Of a DNA stretch of 64,000 bases, positions 27,413 to 35,088 are shown piece by piece; the first letter of the stretch is position 1; every line of letters starts with the position of its first letter. Below the pieces are notes generated by a model. The model was not told the origin of the DNA and did no database searches. It saw only the letters and a program-made list of their open reading frames with translations. The stretch is from Paludibacteraceae bacterium (GTDB lineage: Bacteria > Bacteroidota > Bacteroidia > Bacteroidales > Paludibacteraceae). The position numbers and the translations under genes were made by a program. The stretch lies in assembly GCA_905234835.1 (NCBI GenBank), contig CAJOIZ010000002.1, positions 1 to 64,000 of the forward strand, in the 5' to 3' direction.

Positions 27413-28331
27413 CAATATCCCTGACGAACTCATCGCCTCCTACTTGGACGGTACAGCCACATTGGAAGACATACAGGCTCTGCTCAGACAGATGCAGACC
27501 AATCCCGAGTTGTGCGAGATGATGATGGTGCTCACACAGGACGAATCAACGGAAGCGTCCGCAGCACTCTACCCTATGTTCAGTATGGCTGCGGAAAACC
27601 AGAAGAATCTGTGCGCGTTCTACTCCGAACTGTTTGTCTTGAAAAAACGCAATATACCGCTTGACGAATATGCTCTTCTCCAACAAGCAGAAGAGAAACA
27701 TTGGGTTACAGAGCACGGCACACCGCTGCACGCCATTGGTCAGCTGCTGGCTTCGCAAGGGCTGATGGTCACGCGCCGGTATGAAGCGGCATTACAAGAC
27801 ATTAAAGATGCTTTGCGTTCCGACAATGAAGTGATTGCCGTCGTGGACAACGACAAACTCTATCCCGGGCGACCCGATGCGGAAGACGCACCCAATCACG
27901 CGGTGGTGGTCATTGCATTGGACGAATCGGCGGACAGTGTCACGCTGTTTGAGCCGGAAGCATACACAACGCTTGATTTCGCCTTGTCTGATTTTGTCCT
28001 TGCCTGGCATGAGTCCCGCAATTACATGGTCCGTGTCCTCCGTTCCGCAGACGACTATGAACCCCACCCGTTGAATCTGGACGACATCACCCTCACAGAC
28101 GACCTCCTGGAATTGCAGGAAGCCATTGCCGAGAATGCTCACGAAGTCTGGGCAGCAGCCCGCAAAGCAGATGGCTGGACCTATGGTCCTGTCCGCAACG
28201 ACACCCTCAAGCAGCATCCCGACCTTCTCCCCTACTCCGCCCTCCCTGATTCGGAAAAAGAATACGACCGCCTTATGGCTTTTAATACCATCAAGTTGGT
28301 TAAGAAATTAGGCTGGAAGTTTGTAAAATAA
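27399..28331 (+). CDS. Anti-sigma-like/C39-like peptidase/RyR fusion protein
   Basis: A 310-residue cytosolic protein with three parts. Residues 1-65 ('IPDELIASYLDGTATLEDIQALL') resemble the N-terminal helices of Bacteroidota anti-sigma factors, without a zinc motif. Residues about 68-215 look like a papain/C39-type domain: Cys72 at the start of a helix ('NLCAFYSELFVLKKRNIPLDE'), His167 in 'NHAVVVIALDE' and an acidic position in 'FEPEA' would form the triad. Residues about 241-305 are a RyR domain ('VWAAARKADGWTYGPVRND', 'HPDLLPYSALPDSEKEYDR'). There is no membrane span, unlike many anti-sigma factors. The start overlaps the sigma gene by 14 nt. Ligand-controlled release or proteolysis of the sigma factor is a testable idea, not shown. 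Confidence 0.85.
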   Translation: MENDNNIPDELIASYLDGTATLEDIQALLRQMQTNPELCEMMMVLTQDESTEASAALYPMFSMAAENQKNLCAFYSELFVLKKRNIPLDEYALLQQAEEKHWVTEHGTPLHAIGQLLASQGLMVTRRYEAALQDIKDALRSDNEVIAVVDNDKLYPGRPDAEDAPNHAVVVIALDESADSVTLFEPEAYTTLDFALSDFVLAWHESRNYMVRVLRSADDYEPHPLNLDDITLTDDLLELQEAIAENAHEVWAAARKADGWTYGPVRNDTLKQHPDLLPYSALPDSEKEYDRLMAFNTIKLVKKLGWKFVK

Positions 28332-28452
28332 TCCTACTTTGAGAATTTTTCTTGCAAGATTCGTAGATTTTTTGTATAAAAAAGCATTCCGAGTGATAGA
28401 TTTCCCACCATCCATGCCTCTATATAAGCAGTAAACCAAATTTTATTGCCTT

Positions 28453-28749
28453 ATGAACACGAACAATTACATCCCGCAACCGATTGACACAACGGCTATT
28501 GAGTTACCACAAGAGTTAATGAACCTTGCTGAAGAGATGGCAAAGAATGTCCATGAAGTATGGTCTGCCGGACGTATGGCAGACGGTTGGACGTATGGAG
28601 AAAAACGGGACGATGCGCGCAAAACGCATCCGTGCCTTGTTCCCTACGAAGAACTGCCGGAATCCGAAAAAGAATACGACCGAAATACCAGTATCGAAAC
28701 GCTTAAGTTCATAGTGAATGCAGGATATCAAATACAGAAAAAATCATGA
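28453..28749 (+). CDS. Standalone RyR-domain protein
   Basis: A 98-residue protein that is little more than one RyR domain: 'AKNVHEVWSAGRMADGWTYG', 'KTHPCLVPYEELPESEKEYDR', then a helix. RyR domains, first named from ryanodine receptors, occur in bacteria beside nucleotide-related conflict genes and are thought to bind small ligands. The stop overlaps the next gene by 4 nt (ATGA). A frameshifted relative lies at 47668, and both share upstream sequence ('GATAGA', then 'TCCCAC', then 'ATGCCTCTAT'), so gene and leader were duplicated together. The 121-bp gap before it may hold a separate promoter, but I cannot fix one. Confidence 0.87.
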   Translation: MNTNNYIPQPIDTTAIELPQELMNLAEEMAKNVHEVWSAGRMADGWTYGEKRDDARKTHPCLVPYEELPESEKEYDRNTSIETLKFIVNAGYQIQKKS

Positions 28750-29087
28750 CGGCAGATACAAGTAAATATATCAAGAAGTGCCCAAAATGTGGTACAGACA
28801 TAGAACCGGTACGCGCAGCTTCTACATCTACCAAAGTACTTGCCGGAGTAATGGGAGGTGCAGGAGCGCTTGTCGGATTTGGTTTAGGAGGTCCCGTAGG
28901 AGCTGTAATAGGAGGTGTATTAGGTTATGTAGCCAATAAAGCGACTATTGTGGATATAGAGAACACCCATGACCATTCTCAATCTTATAAATATAAATGC
29001 CCTAAATGCGGTCACTCTTGGAATGAAAATATCGAGACGAATGACAACCCTGAAGATCCGAGTTGGATGATGATGGCGGGACATTAG
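28746..29087 (+). CDS. Zinc-ribbon protein with glycine-zipper membrane segment
   Basis: A 113-residue protein with two zinc-ribbon knuckle pairs, 'CPKCG' near residue 12 and 'CPKCGHSW' near residue 84. Between them is a glycine-rich hydrophobic stretch (about 33-65: 'GVMGGAGALVGFGLGGPVGAV') of the glycine-zipper type, likely to insert in or associate with a membrane. The start overlaps the RyR gene stop by 4 nt, implying coupling. I do not know a function; the paired ribbons recall adapter proteins in conflict operons. Between its end (29087) and 29208 I see no convincing gene. Confidence 0.78.
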   Translation: MTADTSKYIKKCPKCGTDIEPVRAASTSTKVLAGVMGGAGALVGFGLGGPVGAVIGGVLGYVANKATIVDIENTHDHSQSYKYKCPKCGHSWNENIETNDNPEDPSWMMMAGH

Positions 29088-29207
29088 TACAAAAGAGAAA
29101 GGAATACGACAACAAGCTTATAGAAAAAGACATCCGATATTGGGACACGAAAGTTCAAGAAGAACTTGAGTATGCTAAAAACGGGTGGTTTATTCCCGGA
29201 ACATCAT

Positions 29208-29345
29208 ACATCCTCTCCACCCTCGCCAAAGAACAGAACGGATAGTACCAAAAATCGTCAATCCGGACGCAAAAAACAGAAAAAATTCTGTTCTTTTTGT
29301 TGTTTTCATAACATATTGTATCTTTGTTCGGTTTTACGTGCATAC
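29208..29345. repeat. Second copy of the island promoter segment
   Basis: This stretch repeats 20255-20660 but with the 22-bp array reduced to one unit. It begins with the same coding-like end (ATCCTCTCCACCCTC), then one repeat unit with GAACAGAACGGATAG, then about 90 bp at roughly 85% identity. That includes the hairpin-like CAGAAAAA/TTCTG region and the promoter. It marks the start of the second island module. Confidence 0.75.
29296..29326 (+). promoter_or_regulatory. Island promoter 2
   Basis: TTTG (29296-29299), a 19-nt spacer and TATCTTTG (29319-29326), the exact Bacteroides consensus and the same spacing as the promoter at 20610. It should drive the genes from 29413. Confidence 0.7.
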
Positions 29346-29412
29346 ATGCAAATCAAAAGATTTGAGTACGCACGCAAAAAGTTATTGCCATTACTAATAA
29401 AACAAATGTACG

Positions 29413-30288
29413 ATGAATCCCTCTGAATTTATTCATCCTGAAGATGCTGCCGCTTTAAGGCAGATGGAATCCATTCCGGGCTTCCCTCAGCTGGTAAAGA
29501 AAATATTGGCTCTGGGGGTTGAGCAAATGTCATATGGTTATAATATGGCGTCAACCATTCGACTGTCCGAAAATCAATTACCCGACTTATACAGGCACTT
29601 GCCTCCTATCTGCCAGAAATTAGGTATTGCCGAGCCGGAATTTTACCTGCAAATGGATCCGATGCCTAATGCATGGACATCAGGTGATACACGTATATGG
29701 ATTACCGTCACTTCCGGTTTAGTGGAATTGATGAATGATGAAGAATTGGATGCTGTCATTGCTCATGAGTGCGGACATATTCTTTGTCGCCACGTGCTTT
29801 ATCACACTATGGCATCTTGGATCAGCAGCGGGATGACATCTCACGGATTGATAGACAAACTTTCTATTCCTGTACAATTGGCATTATTCTATTGGCAGCG
29901 CAAAAGTGAACTGACTGCTGACCGCGTATCGGCTTTCATTACCTCTCCAAAAACGGTTACTCAAGTGATGGCTCGGCTGGCAGGAGGCCCGAGAAACATC
30001 ACAGAGGGCATTAACTTGGAAGAATGGGCAAAACAAGCCGACCTGTATGAAGGGATTCGCAACGACGGATTTTGGAACAAAACACTTCAAATGTATATTA
30101 CGGCCACCCTGTCTCATCCGTTTGCGGCTGTGCGCGTACGTGAGATATTAAAGTGGGCGGATACTGAACAATATCACAATCTGGCAGAGTGCAAAGAATC
30201 CGCTGCACAGAACATCTGTCCGAATTGCAAAAAACATACAGAATCCACATGGACGTATTGCAGACATTGTGGGCATCGTTTAATTTAA
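29413..30288 (+). CDS. M48-family metallopeptidase with zinc ribbon
   Basis: A 291-residue zinc peptidase of the Ste24/HtpX-like M48 family. The metal site is 'VIAHECGH' (His118, Glu119, His122) and the third ligand is in 'KSELTADR' (Glu166, Asp170). The C terminus (about 266-290) is a four-cysteine/histidine zinc ribbon ('CPNCKKH' and 'CRHCGHRLI'). No clear transmembrane spans are visible apart from a moderately hydrophobic stretch near 150-162, so it may be soluble or peripheral, unlike typical HtpX. It opens the second module right after the duplicated promoter and is followed by two small genes. A role in cleaving an island partner is inference. Confidence 0.9.
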   Translation: MNPSEFIHPEDAAALRQMESIPGFPQLVKKILALGVEQMSYGYNMASTIRLSENQLPDLYRHLPPICQKLGIAEPEFYLQMDPMPNAWTSGDTRIWITVTSGLVELMNDEELDAVIAHECGHILCRHVLYHTMASWISSGMTSHGLIDKLSIPVQLALFYWQRKSELTADRVSAFITSPKTVTQVMARLAGGPRNITEGINLEEWAKQADLYEGIRNDGFWNKTLQMYITATLSHPFAAVRVREILKWADTEQYHNLAECKESAAQNICPNCKKHTESTWTYCRHCGHRLI

Positions 30289-30301
30289 TATCTATCTATT
30301 T

Positions 30302-30553
30302 ATGTTATTTAACAAAGACGGAATCCTCGCCATTGATGAGGCAATGATGCAAAGCGCATCATTCAGAAAAATCATGGAAGACGGAATCGTTACCAGTGAT
30401 GAACTGGCAGAACAGGTACAAAAAGTAGCCGGATTGCTGCATGAGGCAGAAAAACGATTCTCGGATCAAGACCTCGAATTTATTGAACAACTATTGGTTG
30501 AATCCAATGTAATGTTCGCAGTCTATAACAAGTTTGAACTTCAAAACATCTAA
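30302..30553 (+). CDS. Small acidic protein of unknown function
   Basis: An 83-residue, acidic and probably helical protein ('SFRKIMEDGIVTSDELAEQVQKVAGLL'). It lies 13 bp after the M48 peptidase gene and 5 bp before the next gene, so it is part of the operon. The 'DGIVTSDELAEQ' stretch recalls small tellurite-resistance TerB-like or EF-hand-like helices, but this is too short to assign. No function is recognised. Confidence 0.72.
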   Translation: MLFNKDGILAIDEAMMQSASFRKIMEDGIVTSDELAEQVQKVAGLLHEAEKRFSDQDLEFIEQLLVESNVMFAVYNKFELQNI

Positions 30554-30558
30554 TCACT

Positions 30559-31050
30559 ATGGCTACTTTCTCAAAACACCAGTTAATTAATGCTTCGCCC
30601 ACATTGATTCCCGAAATGGCACAGGCTGTTTACAGGGACTTTACAAATGACGGTTTTGAAGTCAATGTTGAAAATTTGTATAGCGGAGGAGCCGACATCA
30701 GTATATCCAAAGGAGGAGCATTCAAGGCAGTTTTAGGAATGAAGAGTGCTTTAAAGATAACCCTCCAGCCCCGTGGAAATGCGGTTCTGTTTGATGCCAA
30801 TGTTGGTATCTTCGGACAACAGGTACTTCCGGCTATCATCGCCTACTTCTGGTGCTGGCCGATTATATTGACCCAGATCTGGGGATTGATACAGCAGTCG
30901 CAATTGGATGACCGCGCATTGGCTGCTGTTATGAGCGTATGCGGAACTACCGCAGTGCCGCCACAAGGAGGAACAACGTTCTGCCCCAACTGTGGCAAAC
31001 AGATACCGCAAGGAGCTAAGTTCTGCCCGTCGTGCGGATCACAAATATAA
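30559..31050 (+). CDS. Protein with hydrophobic segment and C-terminal zinc ribbon
   Basis: A 163-residue protein. Residues 1-80 look like a small alpha/beta domain; about 88-112 is hydrophobic ('AIIAYFWCWPIILTQIWGL') and could be one membrane span or a membrane hairpin. The end is a clear zinc ribbon with ligands Cys142, Cys145, Cys156 and Cys159 ('CPNCGKQIP', 'CPSCGSQI'). It is the third zinc-ribbon protein of the island, after 28746 and 29413. An adapter role is possible. An inverted repeat at 31062-31095 follows it. Confidence 0.77.
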   Translation: MATFSKHQLINASPTLIPEMAQAVYRDFTNDGFEVNVENLYSGGADISISKGGAFKAVLGMKSALKITLQPRGNAVLFDANVGIFGQQVLPAIIAYFWCWPIILTQIWGLIQQSQLDDRALAAVMSVCGTTAVPPQGGTTFCPNCGKQIPQGAKFCPSCGSQI

Positions 31051-31061
31051 TAATTAACTTG

Positions 31062-31095
31062 GTATAGGACAGACGATACTTCATCTGTCCTATAC
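31062..31095 (+). terminator. Strong hairpin after the 30559 gene
   Basis: A perfect 12-bp stem, GTATAGGACAGA (31062-31073) and TCTGTCCTATAC (31084-31095), with a 10-nt loop. No T-tract follows (TATTAAAAATC), so it could reduce rather than end transcription, or act in mRNA processing between 30559 and 31114. Confidence 0.5.
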
Positions 31096-31113
31096 TATTA
31101 AAAATCAAAAATT

Positions 31114-31446
31114 ATGGAAACCTGTTGTTTCTGTTCATGTTCAGTAATTCTATTGATTACTTACGCTGTATCTATTCTGACCATTATTGGTGTCGGCTGT
31201 TTTATGCTATGCCGCTATCAATCCCACAAGCATCAACTTGCAAGTGAAAAAGCAAGAAACGATTTCGCCAAAGAGGAAGCAAGGATTAAACGGATACACG
31301 AATACCGCGCCAAGATGCTGGAATATATCAAGTCCGAAAAAATAAAAGAGGCAGGAAACAACCTCTATATCTCTTCTATTAAAAAATGGATTGGAGAAGA
31401 CCCACAATCTGCCACGGAGTCCAAATCTCATCAAGAAAACATTTGA
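31114..31446 (+). CDS. Small single-span membrane protein
   Basis: A 110-residue protein with a Cys-rich start ('METCCFCSCS'), one membrane span (about residues 11-33) and a charged, probably coiled-coil tail (Lys/Glu/Ala rich, about 38-80). It lies 26 bp before the TrkA-RyR gene at 31473. It resembles no family I can name. By layout it could be a membrane adapter for its neighbours. Confidence 0.7.
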   Translation: METCCFCSCSVILLITYAVSILTIIGVGCFMLCRYQSHKHQLASEKARNDFAKEEARIKRIHEYRAKMLEYIKSEKIKEAGNNLYISSIKKWIGEDPQSATESKSHQENI

Positions 31447-31472
31447 ATTCAAAATCTTAATAGCCCTCCCCA

Positions 31473-33797
31473 ATGACAACTTCTATTCGTAGCCGTTCGC
31501 TGCGCTTTGACCGGATGATAACTGGAAGTCTGTGGCGGCAATCTGCATGGATTGTAGGCATCTTGCTGCTGACATGGTTTCTTTCGTATATCCTGCTGTC
31601 GTGTTCCGGTGCCGATTGGCAGCAGTTTTGCCAAAAACATGATGTCAAGCCGTGGTTGCTGCCGCTGTATCTGCTTATTGACACAAATGCTCTGAATAAT
31701 CTGTACATATCCGAGCCTGAAACTATAGGACAACTTAACACGGTCGCACAAGACGTTGCGAGATCAAGTAGTGAGACGCATCATTCGGAGAGTATTCATG
31801 GCTGGATGCTCGTTGTCAGCAGTATCACCTATTTGATCGGTCTGTTAATTTTCAATGGTATTATTATCTCTGTTTTGAGCAACTGGATTGCCCGACGCAA
31901 AGAGAACTACGACAATGGCATCTCACGCTACCGCTATTCGGGACATTATGTCATTATGGGATATGACGAAATGGTGCCGTCGGTGATTGCGGACATCTTC
32001 CGAAGAGACAATGACGCACATATTCTTGTGCTGTCCGCAGTATCTTCTGTTATCATACGGGAACGGCTACGCAAGTCGGTCAAGCGGGAATACTTTGACA
32101 GGATTATTGTCAATTACGGGCATCGTGTCGCACGGGAGTATTACACGGATATACGCTTAGAATTGGCAAAAGAGATTTATGTCGTTGGCAAACGGTCCAT
32201 ACCCGACCATGATGCCATCAACGTAGAGTGCGTGGAAAGCATTTTTGACTATCTTGGTGACCATAAAGACTCCGCACTTCCCAAACGCATCACCTGTGTT
32301 TTTGAAGATATTGACACGTTTGCTGCGTTCAAACAGGCTGACATATTCGATAAAGCAAAAGAACTGTGTATTGATTTCGTGCCGTATAATTTTTATGACG
32401 GTTGGGCGAAGCAGGTCTTTGTCGCCCGCCGATATTACAGCACCTACGGGGACAAACGGTATGACTATCCTGCCGTCTATAGAGACGGAATAGGATACGA
32501 TGACCCGCATTACGTGCATCTGGTCTTTGTTGGCACATCCACCTTCGCCGTCGCCTTCGCCAACGAAGCGGCTCATTTGCTTCATTTCCCTAATGGCACG
32601 ACGTATCCAAATAAAGGAAAGCACCCGCAGATAAGAACAAGAATCACTTTTATTGATATCAACGCCGACAAGGAGATGGATCTTTTCCGGACACGCAACA
32701 GCCATTTCTTTGAAGTACAGTCGTGGTATTATCGTGATTTGTCTAAAGACAAAGAAAAAGACAAAGACAAGAAAAATTCCAAGAAGACGGATCCGAAACG
32801 AAACGCGACTCTGTTTAAACTTCCGGGTACGGATTGCGATTTCCTCGATGTTGAGTTTGAATTCATCAAGGGGGACGTCTTTTCGTCCGAAGTACAAGGC
32901 GAGATAAACAACTGGGCAACCGACAAGAACTGCTACTTGTCCGTTTTCCTTGCGATGAAGGACCAACGCGACAATTTTGCCTTTGCCATGAATATGCCGG
33001 AATCTGTGTACAACGCCAATGTGCCTATTTTTATCCGGCAGGACAGTGCCGACACGTTCGTAACGGAATTGAGAAACGCACATACCGTCACTCCGCCGGA
33101 AGACGGCAGCATAGACAAAAAAGAAACATTCTATACGGTTTCTGCCGACAAGCAGTCCGTCAAAGCGGAACGACGTACCCAACGCTACGCACATTTCTAT
33201 CCGTTCGGAATGTTTGAGACCGCATTCTACTCCAGCGAGACGGACACAGCCCGTGCACAACTGTTCAACTACCTGTACGAGACCGCCGATTATCCGGCTT
33301 ACAAGTTCACAGACAAACTGGTGCTGGTTTCTATGTCAGAAGAACAGATCAAGCACGATGCTCTCCTGCTTTGGCAGAGACTGAAAGTATCGCTCAAGTG
33401 GTCCAATCTGTATGCGGTGGAGATTTTTGCCTGCAAGCAGGCTTCAATGAAGAAAATGAAAAGCGAGACCAATCCTTTGACAGACGAGCAGCAGACGGAA
33501 TGTATGGCGCATGTGGAACATAATCGTTGGAACGTGGAGAAACTGCTAATGGGTTATCGCAAGGCGCGGGCGGAAGAAGACAAGTATTCAATTGATGGAG
33601 ATGACGAGAAAACACAAAAGGACAAGGGAAACCTTGCAAGCAACAAAAAGTTCCATTTCGCACATTCGGACATCCGCCCTTACGATGATTTGGACGACAT
33701 CAGAAAATTAGACATTGAGTTCACCCAATACATCCCGTGGATCACATCCCTCGTCCCCGACAACGAAAACAAAAAAATAAATACATCATACAATTAA
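31473..33797 (+). CDS. Two-span membrane protein with TrkA/RCK-like and RyR domains
   Basis: A 774-residue paralogue of the protein at 20799. Two membrane spans (about residues 24-46 and 110-137) precede a TrkA-N/RCK-like region beginning 'HYVIMGYDEMVPSVIADIF', then a second nucleotide-fold region ('VHLVFVGTSTFAVAFANEAAHLL'). A Lys/Asp-rich low-complexity loop ('KDKEKDKDKKNSKK', near 430) interrupts it. The C terminus is a RyR domain with a charged insert: 'EHNRWNVEKLLMGYRKARAEE', then 'FAHSDIRPYDDLDDIRKLD'. Base composition is close to that of the core genome, in contrast with the AT-rich genes that follow. The same partner types (TIR, YD repeats, sigma, RyR) are found downstream, as in the first module. 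Confidence 0.85.
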   Translation: MTTSIRSRSLRFDRMITGSLWRQSAWIVGILLLTWFLSYILLSCSGADWQQFCQKHDVKPWLLPLYLLIDTNALNNLYISEPETIGQLNTVAQDVARSSSETHHSESIHGWMLVVSSITYLIGLLIFNGIIISVLSNWIARRKENYDNGISRYRYSGHYVIMGYDEMVPSVIADIFRRDNDAHILVLSAVSSVIIRERLRKSVKREYFDRIIVNYGHRVAREYYTDIRLELAKEIYVVGKRSIPDHDAINVECVESIFDYLGDHKDSALPKRITCVFEDIDTFAAFKQADIFDKAKELCIDFVPYNFYDGWAKQVFVARRYYSTYGDKRYDYPAVYRDGIGYDDPHYVHLVFVGTSTFAVAFANEAAHLLHFPNGTTYPNKGKHPQIRTRITFIDINADKEMDLFRTRNSHFFEVQSWYYRDLSKDKEKDKDKKNSKKTDPKRNATLFKLPGTDCDFLDVEFEFIKGDVFSSEVQGEINNWATDKNCYLSVFLAMKDQRDNFAFAMNMPESVYNANVPIFIRQDSADTFVTELRNAHTVTPPEDGSIDKKETFYTVSADKQSVKAERRTQRYAHFYPFGMFETAFYSSETDTARAQLFNYLYETADYPAYKFTDKLVLVSMSEEQIKHDALLLWQRLKVSLKWSNLYAVEIFACKQASMKKMKSETNPLTDEQQTECMAHVEHNRWNVEKLLMGYRKARAEEDKYSIDGDDEKTQKDKGNLASNKKFHFAHSDIRPYDDLDDIRKLDIEFTQYIPWITSLVPDNENKKINTSYN

Positions 33798-33840
33798 GAT
33801 TTTTCGTAAGCTTTATAAACCGCAAATATATTCTGACGAT

Positions 33841-35088
33841 ATGGAACAGAAATACGATGTTTTTATTAGTTATTCTCGTAAAGATTATGTAGATGAGAAA
33901 GGACATATCTTTCCGGAAAATGCTATTTCAAAAATTATACAGATTTTTGACAAATCAGGAATCTCATATTGGTTTGATAAAAAAGGCAAATACTCTTTGT
34001 CTAAATTTGAAACATATATTGCCTTAAAAATCAAGACTTGCAGAATCTTTGTGTTTGTTGCCTCGGAAAATGCCAATAAATCGGAATGGACAAGCCGTGA
34101 GATTGCAGTGGCAGATGAATTTAAAAAACAGATAATACCACTCAAATTAGACCCTTCCCGTTATGATGATTCAATTATTCTGCGAGTGCAGAATTTAGAT
34201 TTTATTGCATATTATGAAAACGAGGAACAGGCTCTGGAGAAATTGAAACAAAGTGTCCTCCATTATAGAGAAGAAGTTGTACAAATAGAAAAAGAAGAAG
34301 AGGAGAGAAGAAAAAAAGATGAAATAAGAAAAAGAGAACTGCTTCTCACAAAAATAAAAGAAAAAGAAGAAGAATTAACCGAGCAAAAAAACAGATTGCG
34401 CAAGATAGCAACTGAAATAGCAGCAGCAGAAATAACCATCAAAACCTTAACTCAAGAGCGAAGGGAAATAAAGAGTAATATACCGAAAATAGAACAGGAT
34501 CTTAAAATTCTTCGTAGTGATAATCCTTCAACTTCTCCAATCTCATTTATTGAGCGTTTGAAACAAAAATTGCATTCCATTTTCAAAACTTTAGGAATGG
34601 CAATTTTATTAATAATCATATTAACAATAGCGATAACAAAATGTAACAACAATACCAAATCAGATGAGGACGTTAATCAAGTGGATAGTACAACTACAAC
34701 TATTTCACAAGACTTGGAACCGAAATTTTCAGTCCTACAAGTAACTCATTCAGATTCTATTCAATCAGGTAAAAGGCTAGGGGTAATAATGCATTTAAGT
34801 TATAAAATTGAAAACGTAGATAATATTATGGCTAATCCATGCAATATAGGTATTTACTTTTGTACAAAAGATGAAAAACCAATATACACGAGCGATAAAA
34901 GATTCCAATTCGTTGAGAATAGTAAGCAACTTTCTTATTCATCTCCTGATTTAACTGAAACTCAAGAAACAATACACATCTTTATTCCAAAATCAGCACT
35001 TTCATCACCAGATAATGTGAAATGCGATATTGTTATGTTTTTGGGCGGTATTGAATATAAATCACAAGAAAAATTCTATTTATTATGA
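33841..35088 (+). CDS. TIR-coiled coil-membrane span protein
   Basis: A 415-residue protein. The TIR domain (about residues 4-140) has 'YDVFISYSRKDY' and the catalytic-type Glu87 in 'SEWTSRE'. A strongly charged coiled coil (about 142-225) leads to one membrane span (251-267) and a beta-rich domain of about 130 residues outside the membrane. The stop overlaps the start of the secreted partner gene at 35085 by 4 nt (ATGA). Together the two genes correspond to the one-piece TIR-span-YD-PDZ protein at 22767. The coding DNA is markedly AT-rich. Confidence 0.87.
   Translation: MEQKYDVFISYSRKDYVDEKGHIFPENAISKIIQIFDKSGISYWFDKKGKYSLSKFETYIALKIKTCRIFVFVASENANKSEWTSREIAVADEFKKQIIPLKLDPSRYDDSIILRVQNLDFIAYYENEEQALEKLKQSVLHYREEVVQIEKEEEERRKKDEIRKRELLLTKIKEKEEELTEQKNRLRKIATEIAAAEITIKTLTQERREIKSNIPKIEQDLKILRSDNPSTSPISFIERLKQKLHSIFKTLGMAILLIIILTIAITKCNNNTKSDEDVNQVDSTTTTISQDLEPKFSVLQVTHSDSIQSGKRLGVIMHLSYKIENVDNIMANPCNIGIYFCTKDEKPIYTSDKRFQFVENSKQLSYSSPDLTETQETIHIFIPKSALSSPDNVKCDIVMFLGGIEYKSQEKFYLL

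Noticed and set aside
29063..29245. Possible 60-codon gene with TTG start after the zinc-ribbon gene
   Set aside because: It starts within the previous gene, has no initiation signal, and its end only looks familiar because it runs into the duplicated segment that also ends the 19866 gene.
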